From contig CAJOMK010000164.1 of assembly GCA_905235495.1 (NCBI GenBank), positions 1 through 5,751 of the forward strand: a stretch of DNA of 5,751 nt, read 5' to 3'. The stretch is from an uncultured Methanobrevibacter sp. (GTDB lineage Archaea; Methanobacteriota; Methanobacteria; Methanobacteriales; Methanobacteriaceae). This document shows positions 1 to 5,751 of the stretch, piece by piece; within the stretch, counting starts at the first letter, position 1, and the number at the start of each line of letters is the position of its first letter. Under the pieces are notes generated by a model, which saw only the letters and a list, made by a program, of their open reading frames with translations, was not told where the DNA came from and did not search any database. A program made the position numbers and the translations under genes.

Positions 1-591
1 AAACAACTTACTAAATATCCTAGATTTAAAAACATCACTTTAAAATCATTGAATTCCTTGGATCCATTTAATCTTAAGTTTATGGATATTGAAACCCTTG
101 GATTGTCCAGTGCTCCCATAATATTGCTTGGTATTGCAGAGATTAAGGGAAAATATATTGAATCTAACCAATATTTGCTTAGAGATAAGGAAGAGGAGCC
201 TGCACTTATTGAGGCTTATCTATCCCATATAGATGAAGCAAGTGTTCATGTTACATATAATGGTACAATTTTTGATATTCCTTTCATAAAGAATAGGGCC
301 AGATTGTTTAGAATAGATTGTAATTTGAATCAGCCCCATTTTGATTTGATGTATCCTGCAAGGAATTTATGGAAGGATGTTTTGCCAAATTGCAAGCTAA
401 CCACTATAGAAGAGGAAATATTTAATATAAAACGTGAAGATGATGTTCCAGGAGCATTCATTCCTGATTATTATGAAAGCTATTTAGCCACTAAAAACAT
501 AGGCCCTCTTATTCCAATTATTGAACATAACCGTATGGATATAGTCTCCCTAGCTAATTTTTTAATGAGGATATATGAGGAATCTTTTTAA
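1..591 (+). CDS. YprB/MrfB-like DEDD-family 3'-5' exonuclease (RNase H-like fold), 5' end outside window
   Basis: This is the 3' part of a gene for a metal-dependent exonuclease of the YprB RNase H-like family (Pfam RNase_H_2). The reading frame is open from base 1 with no stop, so the TTG at 49 is not a trustworthy start and the true one lies upstream. Counting from the first codon, 196 residues are visible and hold the whole catalytic core: Asp29 and Glu31 in DIET, Asp92 in NGTIFD, and His176 with Asp180 in HNRMD. The Asp at 115 in HFDL and the stretch KREDDVPG near 144-151 also look typical of YprB. The family member in Bacillus, YprB/MrfB, works with the helicase YprA/MrfA in mitomycin C damage repair; a similar repair role here is inference, and RNA as substrate is not excluded. 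The bacterial protein is longer. No membrane segment is visible, so it is probably cytoplasmic. The gene ends with TAA and is followed by a long spacer. Confidence 0.85.
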   Translation, partial: KQLTKYPRFKNITLKSLNSLDPFNLKFMDIETLGLSSAPIILLGIAEIKGKYIESNQYLLRDKEEEPALIEAYLSHIDEASVHVTYNGTIFDIPFIKNRARLFRIDCNLNQPHFDLMYPARNLWKDVLPNCKLTTIEEEIFNIKREDDVPGAFIPDYYESYLATKNIGPLIPIIEHNRMDIVSLANFLMRIYEESF

Positions 592-660
592 ATCAAATCA
601 CATTAATCATAAAAAATTTATAAATCTCATTTAATTATTTTATAAAATACATTTGAGTAA

Positions 661-673
661 TAATGTTTTTTTT
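661..673 (+). terminator. Possible T-tract terminator of the exonuclease gene
   Basis: A run of eight T residues (666-673) follows the TAA stop by about 75 bases. Archaeal RNA polymerase stops at T-rich tracts on the non-template strand, usually without a strong hairpin. Other short T runs nearby could share the job, so the exact position is uncertain. Confidence 0.3.
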
Positions 674-844
674 AAATAGTATTAAATTTATCCAAATATA
701 ATATAACTTTTAATCATTGCCTTAATCCAAATAATAATTAATATTTTTATTCAAATATTAAAATCAATACTAAATAATACTTTAAATTATAAAATAAAAT
801 ATGATGATACCATTTTAAAGTAAGACTCTACACTAAGTTAAAGA

Positions 845-913
845 ATAAAAATTAAGTTATTTTTAAAAAAAATGTTATTCCATATAAAACAAATAAAAAT
901 ACTTAATTTTTAT
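845..913. repeat. Imperfect inverted repeat, 20 base pairs with one bulge
   Basis: Bases 845-857 are the exact reverse complement of 901-913 (13 bases). After one bulged T at 858 the pairing continues for seven more bases (859-865 with 894-900), leaving a 28-base loop. The stem is nearly all A-T. It could form a weak hairpin in RNA or a cruciform in DNA, or mark an insertion scar. It lies about 150 bases upstream of the TIR-like gene remnant. No function can be assigned, and A/T composition makes partial palindromes easier to find by chance. Confidence 0.45.
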
Positions 914-1012
914 CTTTTTTAAACTATTTTTCTAATTTTATTACTGATAATTTTAAATTAAATTTTTTCCAATTTTCACTTTACTTATAATTTTTAAATT
1001 TAGAAAAAATTA

Positions 1013-1021
1013 TTAAATATA
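1013..1021 (+). promoter_or_regulatory. Candidate archaeal TATA box for the TIR-like gene remnant
   Basis: The sequence TTAAATATA resembles an archaeal TATA element and is preceded by an A-rich stretch with a purine run (GAAAAAA) that could serve as the TFB recognition element. Transcription would be expected to start about 25 bases downstream, near 1040-1046, giving a short leader holding the AGGAGGG site. Many similar words occur in this AT-rich spacer, so the call rests on spacing. Confidence 0.4.
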
Positions 1022-1050
1022 AGTAAAAAAATATATGATTAATTCAATAA

Positions 1051-1057
1051 AGGAGGG
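1051..1057 (+). promoter_or_regulatory. Strong Shine-Dalgarno site of the TIR-like gene remnant
   Basis: AGGAGGG lies five bases before the ATG at 1063 and matches the archaeal 16S rRNA tail very well. It fixes the original start at 1063 and argues against the internal ATG at 1192, which has no such site. Its survival suggests that the gene decayed recently or is still translated in part. Confidence 0.75.
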
Positions 1058-1062
1058 ATAAA

Positions 1063-1482
1063 ATGTTTGAAGAAGAACAAGACAATAAAATTTATAATCT
1101 CATCATAACCCGTGGAATTGATTAAGAAAACGAATATGGACAATTCACTGAAAAGCTCTATTCAAAACCTGATTTTTTATGGACTGAATCAATGGCAAAG
1201 GATTATGCTCCATTTGGTGAAGACTTCTTTAGCAAGGTAGACATAATCGTTATTTTATCTGGTATCTACAACTATAATCAAATATATATTAACACTTTAA
1301 TTAAAAAAGCAGAAGAGTTTGACATCCCTATACTTTTAGTACGTCCTTATGGTATGGAAATAGTGCCTGAAGAACTTGAAGCTAAAGCAACCTCTGTAGT
1401 GGGATGAAATGCTAATTGTATTGTAGATAATATCAGATCAATTGTAAGTGGAGACTATGATGAATTTTGTGATGATTTTTAA
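1063..1482 (+). pseudogene. Broken gene for an MTH538-type TIR-like protein (PF08937, ThsB-like fold)
   Basis: Read from the ATG at 1063, the frame spans 139 codons to a final TAA at 1480-1482 but is cut by TAA at codon 21 (1123-1125) and TGA at codon 115 (1405-1407). There is no frameshift. The translation on both sides of each stop fits one small flavodoxin/TIR-like domain: a first strand IYNLIIT, a core strand VDIIVILSGIY, then IPILLVRPYG, VPEELEA, VVG, and after the TGA NANCIVDNI. From memory, MTH538 of Methanothermobacter has VRPYG, VPPELEA and VVGWN at the same places, so the TGA replaces a conserved Trp (TGG to TGA). MTH538 has a solved structure and no proven function; the wider PF08937 family includes Thoeris ThsB. 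The segment after SGIY lacks the Glu usual at the TIR active-site position (Leu by my alignment). The longest intact piece, 1192-1407, would be about half a domain without its own ribosome site. Readthrough or assembly error is possible, but decay is likeliest. Confidence 0.75.
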
Positions 1483-1496
1483 ATAATCAACTATCC

Positions 1497-1505
1497 TTCT
1501 TTTTT
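1497..1505 (+). terminator. T-tract, possible terminator of the TIR-like gene remnant
   Basis: TTCTTTTTT begins 14 bases after the final TAA of the broken gene. It is the only marked T-run on the + strand in the spacer to rad50, where nearly everything else is A-rich on this strand. This fits an archaeal T-tract terminator for rightward transcription. Confidence 0.4.
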
Positions 1506-1550
1506 AATAAAAATTGCTATTTTAAATAAATTAAAATTTAAAAAATCAAT

Positions 1551-1634
1551 AAAGTAAATAAAAAAAATCAATGAAAAAAAAAAAAAAAAAATTAAAAATA
1601 ATTAAAGATAATTAAAAAAGTAAATAAAAAAAAT
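1551..1634. repeat. Low-complexity A-rich repeats: A18 run, 18-base direct repeat, 10-base tandem units
   Basis: The same 18 bases (starting AAAGTAAAT and running into eight A and a T) occur at 1551-1568 and 1617-1634. Between them are an uninterrupted run of 18 A at 1574-1591 and three imperfect 10-base units at 1591-1620 that each begin ATTAAA. The A18 run may vary in length between strains through polymerase slippage and is also a spot where sequencing can err. Confidence 0.7.
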
Positions 1635-1670
1635 AAATAAAAAAGTTCATCAATAAGTATAAATACTTAT
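1574..1670 (-). terminator. Terminator region of the mre11-rad50 operon
   Basis: Beyond the rad50 TAA, the minus strand first has a hairpin with ATAAGTAT (1653-1660) pairing with ATACTTAT (1663-1670) around a two-base turn. It is followed by a series of T runs ending in T18 (1591-1574). Archaeal termination needs mainly T tracts, and these are unusually strong. The hairpin is all but A-T and short, so its role is less sure than that of the T tracts. The region also keeps the operon apart from the gene remnant pointing towards it. Confidence 0.6.
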
Positions 1671-1684
1671 CAATAATACTTTTT

Positions 1685-4462
1685 TTAACTGTTTAATTCA
1701 ACTTTTGAAATACCATCTTCTTTTGTAACTCTAATTAAAGTATCTGCAGCGTTTTCCAATTCACTGTCGTGAGTTACTATAAGCATTTGTGGAATAGACA
1801 TGCTGCGTAAAACAGATATTAATTCCTGCCTTCTGAAACTATCCAAATGAATTGTAGGCTCATCCAAAAGAATGGTTTCAATATTACCTTTAGACATAGC
1901 TTGTGTAATACCTAATCTTAATGCTAGAGCGATAGCTATCTTCTCTCCACCACTAACCATTCCTAAATTCACTTCACCTTCAGGACCGAAAATAGAAATA
2001 TTATACTCATTATCCAATATCAAGTCAGAATAGTTGAAATTGAATTTTTCAAAGAATTCTCTGGTGAACTTTTGAATCAATGGTCTGGACTGGCTTCTTA
2101 AGTCTCCTTGAATACCATCTTTACCATAGAGAGTTCTAAATTCTTCAAGCAATGAGTAATATTCTTTAACATCTATGTATTCCTTTTTATTTTTCCTGTT
2201 GGTTTCAATACGCTCTTCAATATCCTTAACTGATTTTTCATAGATGGCAAGATTATTGTCATTTACAGCAATCTGTTGGGAATATTGGTTGAATTTATTA
2301 TTTAGCCTTTCAATAAGGAATACCATGTTTCTATAGTTTTCCTCATTGTAATCTGAAGTCTCAATTGCCTTATTGATTTCGAGAATTTCCTTTTCCTTAG
2401 CCCCAATCTCTTCCTTATTGGTTTTTAATTTTCCTTCATATTCCTCTTTACCTTTAATTGATCCCATCAAAACATGATATTTAGTATCTTTTAAAGTCAA
2501 TTCCTTAATCATTTCATCGATTTCTTCTTCACTTAATTCCAATGAAAGTTGGGAATCAGAGGCTATGCAAGCCTTAATCTTTTCATCTTCACTTTTGATA
2601 TTGCCTGAGATGGAATATAGTTCACCCTTGATTTTTGACTCATCTGGAGAGGATTTTAGAAGAGTGTTAGCTTCCAAATACTTCTTATGATTGGATTCAA
2701 GGTCATTGAACTCACTATTTTTAGATTCAATAATCTTATCCAATTGTAGAAGCTCTTCTTTTTTACCTTTGAGCTCATTGATTTTCTCATCTACATTCTC
2801 AATACTTTTACTAAACTTATCCAAATCTCCAACCAAATGTTTGTTCTGATATATCTTTGTTTTAATTGAATCAAGCTTTGATAAATTTGTATTTTTCAAT
2901 GATTTCTCTTTATTTAATTTAGTGACAATTGCATTATTTTTATTAATCTTTTTAGTATTGGTAGATATTGTTTCCTCATACATATGAATAAGTTCATTTT
3001 TCTTATCCTCGTTAATATCAGACTGACAAATAGGACATTTGTTTTCAACTTTCTTAATGTCAGATAATGGTTCATCCAATGATTTGATCTCTTGACGTAA
3101 ACTGATGGATTCCTTATTCAATGTAGCCAATTCATCATCAATCTTATCAATCTCATTTCTAAGGATTGTCCTAAGACCTTCAACAGTACTTTCCAATTCA
3201 TTCAAATCATCATTGGTTTTAATTGGATTGATATCTACTTCAAACTCAGATAAAACCAATTTGGAATCATTATAGAAAGTATCTAAATCTTTATTATATT
3301 GATCTATGTCTCTTACTAAAGTGTTTCTTTGAGATTCCAATTCATTTATCTGTTTTAAATCTGCAGATAATTCCACTTTCTTATTGTTTAAAGCCTTTAT
3401 TTCCCCTTCTAAAGAGATGAACTTTTCATGATTTTCTCTTTCTGACTCAATTGTTGATTTATATTCGCCAATTCTAGATACAATCTCTTTTTTATTAGTT
3501 TCTTCTTCTTTAAACTTGTTTAAACTAATTAGAGATTCTTTGAATTCCTTATAAATTGGGAGCTTTTCACTGAATGGCTTTAAAAGATTCATCTCATTTT
3601 CATTCCTTAAGATTTCATCGTATTTCTTTGTCAAATCATCTTTTGTTTTCTTCAATCCATTCAGATTCTCTTCTTCATGTTTTAACTTAATCTGAAGAGT
3701 TTCAAATTGGGATTTTTGCTTATCCAAATCCTCTTTTTCCTTATTCTTTATTTCAATGTCCTTTTTTAGAACTTCAAAATCCTCTTTCATAGCATTATTC
3801 TTTTCATTTAATGTGAAATGCTCTTCTTTAGCTTTTTTAAGTTCAAAGTTAAGTTCAGATTCCGGTTGTATCCTATCATCCAAAACCGCTTCTCTAGTTT
3901 TATATTCTTCACTGATTCTTGGAAGATTATCATAAGCCTTTTCCAACTCTTCTAGTTTTAAAAGTTTACCAATCAACTTTTTACGAGTTGCAGGTGTCTT
4001 ATCAATCAAATCAGATATTTCCCCTTGCCTAATGTGAATTGCATTCAAGAATGTAGAAGAATCCATGCTTAAGATACTTTCTATTTCACTGTCAACCTGC
4101 TTATTTCCAGAAGCAATCATCACATCTCTTTCATTAGTGATTTCATATAAGTCAGAAGTGGACTTGGAAGATGATTTATTTAAGGTTACACCTCTTTCTA
4201 CCCTGTAAGTATGTCCATTTGAATAAAAGGAAAGTTTAACCATCATTTCCATCTTTTCATTGATGTTCTTGTTAGATTTGACCAAATCAGTAATGGTTTT
4301 GGTGCTGTATTCCTTAAATAATGCAAATGTGATTGCTTCAAATATTGTGGATTTTCCTGCACCATTTTCTCCTACGATTAAGCTAATGCCTGGATTAAAG
4401 TCCAATGTAGTGTTAGCATGAGATTTAAAGTTTTTTAATTCTAATCTATTAAATATCACCAT
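1685..4462 (-). CDS. rad50: Rad50, ATPase subunit of the Mre11-Rad50 complex
   Basis: Complete 925-residue SMC-like ATPase that pairs with Mre11 to sense, tether and open DNA ends for nuclease processing during double-strand break repair. Walker A is GENGAGKST at 31-39. The Q-loop is Gln146 in IRQGE. Long Lys/Glu/Leu-rich coiled coils run from about 175 to 780, interrupted in the middle by the zinc hook CPIC (Cys476, Cys479), which joins two Rad50 molecules through one zinc ion. The signature motif is VSGGEK at 836-841, Walker B ILLDEPT with Asp867 and Glu868, the D-loop Asp874 and the H-loop His898. All key residues are present and the length is close to that of other archaeal Rad50 proteins. 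It follows mre11 with an 8-base gap, so the two are probably co-transcribed and translationally coupled. The start may be the GTG at 4459 rather than the ATG at 4462: this gives MIFNRLELKNFKSH, which fits the family N-terminus and gives better ribosome-site spacing. Confidence 0.97.
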   Translation of the reverse strand: MVIFNRLELKNFKSHANTTLDFNPGISLIVGENGAGKSTIFEAITFALFKEYSTKTITDLVKSNKNINEKMEMMVKLSFYSNGHTYRVERGVTLNKSSSKSTSDLYEITNERDVMIASGNKQVDSEIESILSMDSSTFLNAIHIRQGEISDLIDKTPATRKKLIGKLLKLEELEKAYDNLPRISEEYKTREAVLDDRIQPESELNFELKKAKEEHFTLNEKNNAMKEDFEVLKKDIEIKNKEKEDLDKQKSQFETLQIKLKHEEENLNGLKKTKDDLTKKYDEILRNENEMNLLKPFSEKLPIYKEFKESLISLNKFKEEETNKKEIVSRIGEYKSTIESERENHEKFISLEGEIKALNNKKVELSADLKQINELESQRNTLVRDIDQYNKDLDTFYNDSKLVLSEFEVDINPIKTNDDLNELESTVEGLRTILRNEIDKIDDELATLNKESISLRQEIKSLDEPLSDIKKVENKCPICQSDINEDKKNELIHMYEETISTNTKKINKNNAIVTKLNKEKSLKNTNLSKLDSIKTKIYQNKHLVGDLDKFSKSIENVDEKINELKGKKEELLQLDKIIESKNSEFNDLESNHKKYLEANTLLKSSPDESKIKGELYSISGNIKSEDEKIKACIASDSQLSLELSEEEIDEMIKELTLKDTKYHVLMGSIKGKEEYEGKLKTNKEEIGAKEKEILEINKAIETSDYNEENYRNMVFLIERLNNKFNQYSQQIAVNDNNLAIYEKSVKDIEERIETNRKNKKEYIDVKEYYSLLEEFRTLYGKDGIQGDLRSQSRPLIQKFTREFFEKFNFNYSDLILDNEYNISIFGPEGEVNLGMVSGGEKIAIALALRLGITQAMSKGNIETILLDEPTIHLDSFRRQELISVLRSMSIPQMLIVTHDSELENAADTLIRVTKEDGISKVELNS

Positions 4463-4471
4463 ATCACCCCC
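4463..4471 (-). promoter_or_regulatory. Shine-Dalgarno site of rad50 overlapping the mre11 stop
   Basis: On the minus strand GGGGGTGAT differs by one base from the ideal archaeal GGAGGTGAT. Its first G is the last base of the mre11 TAG stop, so ribosomes ending mre11 are placed directly on the rad50 start. The purine core is only four bases from the ATG at 4462 but seven from the GTG at 4459, which favours the GTG. The overlap points to coupled synthesis of the two subunits. Confidence 0.7.
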
Positions 4472-5751
4472 TAAAAGTCATCAAAACTCATCTGCTTGGA
4501 TTTTAAAGAATCTTCATCATTGATTTCTTCATCAGCAATTTCTAAACTCTTATCTAAATAATCATCTAAGTTATCAGATTCATTAATTTCCTCAGATTCT
4601 ATTGTTTTTTTCTGATTTAAGTCTGAATCTTCTTCAGCATGGTAATGTTCACTATAATATCTATCAGAAATTATTTTAGCATCATCAACTCTCCCAATAG
4701 AGAGATTATCCAATAGGTTAATGGATAAATTTCCAGCATCTTTACCATATTTATCATTGACTTTCATATGCAATAAGGTCCTTGGATCCAATATGTTATC
4801 TGGATTAATGCTTTCTTCTTCAGTTAAAACCTTATCTGGCTTAAAACTTGGCCTTAAATTTAAAATACTATCACCTAATGTTTCCTTAATTATTTCATAA
4901 ACTTCAGCACTTTCAAAGTCACCACCAACAACAGTCAAATCAAGCATAGGCTTATTCTCTAAAGATCCAATTTCTTTCTTAATGATAGGAAGCCTTTCCT
5001 CAAATTTGTTATAGTCAATGATTTCATTGTAAAATTCTCTTGGCAAATCAATCTTCACCCTTTCAATTTCTGGTGTATCGTAACTTAAATCCACTACAAC
5101 AAATCCTTTACCATACTCCCTATAATTTTCATTATTTTCACTGGTTCTCCATATTTCCATAGATCCCGGATAAACCAATTTACCTTTACCGTAGTCTTCT
5201 TCAATATAATTATGAATATGTCCCATAGCATAATAGTCAAAATTCTTAGGCATTTCGTCCAATTCAATTTCATGAGTATCCTCATGCATCCATTTATCAA
5301 TACCTTGGTGAGATACTAAAATTGATTTAAAAGATTTATCTGCAAGCTTTGATAATTTTGCATAGAACTCTTTTAAAGCCAATACTTGAGAGCTAGCTAC
5401 ATATGGAATACCACAAATCAAAACAGGCCCCTCTGTATAAAATGGATTATCTTGACTAAGAACTTTTAGACCTAAGTCTTTAAACAAAACCAATGGAGGC
5501 ATTGCTCCCTTTCTTAATATTGAATCATGGTTTCCAGCAATAGCATAAATAGGTATCTTTTCTTCATTTAATCTAAGCAATGCTTTCTGGAAAGCAAGCA
5601 AAGTTTCTGTAGATGGTCTGTTGTTATCAAATAAGTCTCCACTATGTATAACAAAATCGACATCTTTTTCTATTATTTTATCTATATTTTTAGCAAATAC
5701 ATCATAAAAGTCAGTTTCACGTTCCATTAGGCCAAATTGTCTTGTTCCTAA
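4471..5751 (-). CDS. mre11: Mre11, nuclease subunit of the Mre11-Rad50 complex, extreme N-terminus outside window
   Basis: Mn-dependent calcineurin-like phosphoesterase with exo- and endonuclease activity on DNA ends, controlled by Rad50. The frame is open to the right edge. The eight codons before the ATG at 5727 read LGTRQFGL, which matches the Mre11 motif DxHLGxRQFGL, so that ATG is internal and the true start lies roughly a dozen codons beyond the window, with the first metal-binding Asp and His. Counting from the first visible codon (426 in all), the remaining motifs are GDLFD (38-42), GNHD (73-76), SHQG (His148) and GHIH (177-180). The cap domain follows, and the region around 320-365 probably binds the Rad50 coiled coil. 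The last 55 or so residues are rich in Asp, Glu and Ser and end in KQMSFDDF, which resembles a PCNA-binding box. The stop is TAG. It is first in the visible operon, and its promoter is not in the window. Confidence 0.95.
   Translation of the reverse strand, partial: LGTRQFGLMERETDFYDVFAKNIDKIIEKDVDFVIHSGDLFDNNRPSTETLLAFQKALLRLNEEKIPIYAIAGNHDSILRKGAMPPLVLFKDLGLKVLSQDNPFYTEGPVLICGIPYVASSQVLALKEFYAKLSKLADKSFKSILVSHQGIDKWMHEDTHEIELDEMPKNFDYYAMGHIHNYIEEDYGKGKLVYPGSMEIWRTSENNENYREYGKGFVVVDLSYDTPEIERVKIDLPREFYNEIIDYNKFEERLPIIKKEIGSLENKPMLDLTVVGGDFESAEVYEIIKETLGDSILNLRPSFKPDKVLTEEESINPDNILDPRTLLHMKVNDKYGKDAGNLSINLLDNLSIGRVDDAKIISDRYYSEHYHAEEDSDLNQKKTIESEEINESDNLDDYLDKSLEIADEEINDEDSLKSKQMSFDDF

Larger units (their letters stand above)
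592..1050. other. AT-rich spacer without genes
   Basis: About 460 bases lie between the exonuclease gene and the TIR-like gene remnant. I find no credible reading frame on either strand, no tRNA or rRNA signature and no CRISPR-type repeat. The composition is far more AT-rich than the flanking genes. It contains an eight-T run at 666-673, a 9-base inverted repeat (778-786 with 814-822), a longer imperfect inverted repeat at 845-913, and a TATA-like element near the right end. Long AT spacers of this kind are common in Methanobrevibacter-like genomes. Confidence 0.7.

Noticed and set aside
49..591. Exonuclease gene starting at TTG 49
   Set aside because: The frame is open to base 1, no ribosome site precedes the TTG, and family members have more residues before the DIET motif.
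778..822. 9-base inverted repeat as an operator
   Set aside because: Exact pairing of 778-786 with 814-822, but at this AT content such short matches are expected by chance and no gene start lies close by.
1192..1407. A separate 71-residue gene
   Set aside because: Its ATG has no ribosome site, it is in the same frame as the ATG at 1063 with AGGAGGG, and similarity to MTH538 continues on both sides, so it is a fragment of the broken gene.
1063..1482. Pyrrolysine or selenocysteine recoding of the internal stops
   Set aside because: Pyrrolysine uses UAG, and neither stop is UAG. Selenocysteine would explain UGA only, no selenocysteine-insertion-type hairpin is evident, and the residue there in relatives is Trp.
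1551..1634. CRISPR array or regularly spaced repeat
   Set aside because: Only two copies of an A-rich 18-mer with a low-complexity spacer; no palindromic repeat, no regular series and no cas genes.
5094..5300. 68-codon open frame on the minus strand
   Set aside because: It lies entirely within mre11 in another frame; mre11 has conserved metal-binding motifs across this stretch and the small frame has no recognisable domain.
4471..5727. Mre11 starting at ATG 5727
   Set aside because: The preceding codons read LGTRQFGL, part of the conserved first phosphoesterase motif, so the ATG is internal.

Overview
The window looks like chromosomal DNA from a methanogenic archaeon of the order Methanobacteriales, most probably Methanobrevibacter or a close relative. 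The evidence is a very AT-rich base composition, spacers made almost only of A and T, archaeal-type Mre11 and Rad50 proteins, strong Shine-Dalgarno sites, and a gene remnant closely resembling MTH538 of Methanothermobacter. The genus is inferred from these features and was not tested by a search.

Layout: positions 1-591 (+) hold the 3' part of a YprB/MrfB-like DEDD-superfamily exonuclease gene whose start lies left of the window. Positions 592-1050 are a gene-free AT-rich spacer with a possible terminator, a long imperfect inverted repeat and a candidate TATA box. Positions 1063-1482 (+) are a broken gene for a small TIR-like protein of the MTH538 family (Pfam PF08937, the fold of Thoeris ThsB). 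It keeps a strong ribosome binding site and an unshifted frame but has two internal stop codons. Positions 1483-1684 are a convergent spacer, A-rich on the + strand, that carries terminator-like signals for both sides. Positions 4462-1685 (-) encode a complete Rad50, and 5751-4471 (-) encode Mre11 lacking only its extreme N-terminus, which is cut by the right edge.

Mre11 and Rad50 form the MR complex, the ATP-driven nuclease that senses and trims DNA ends. They sit in one operon, with the rad50 ribosome binding site overlapping the mre11 stop codon. The exonuclease on the left belongs to a family with a DNA-repair member in Bacillus (MrfB), so the window reads as a DNA-repair neighbourhood. 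The points most worth checking are the decayed TIR-like gene beside rad50-mre11, which appears to have an intact counterpart beside the same genes in Methanothermobacter, and a PCNA-binding-like motif at the C-terminal end of Mre11.
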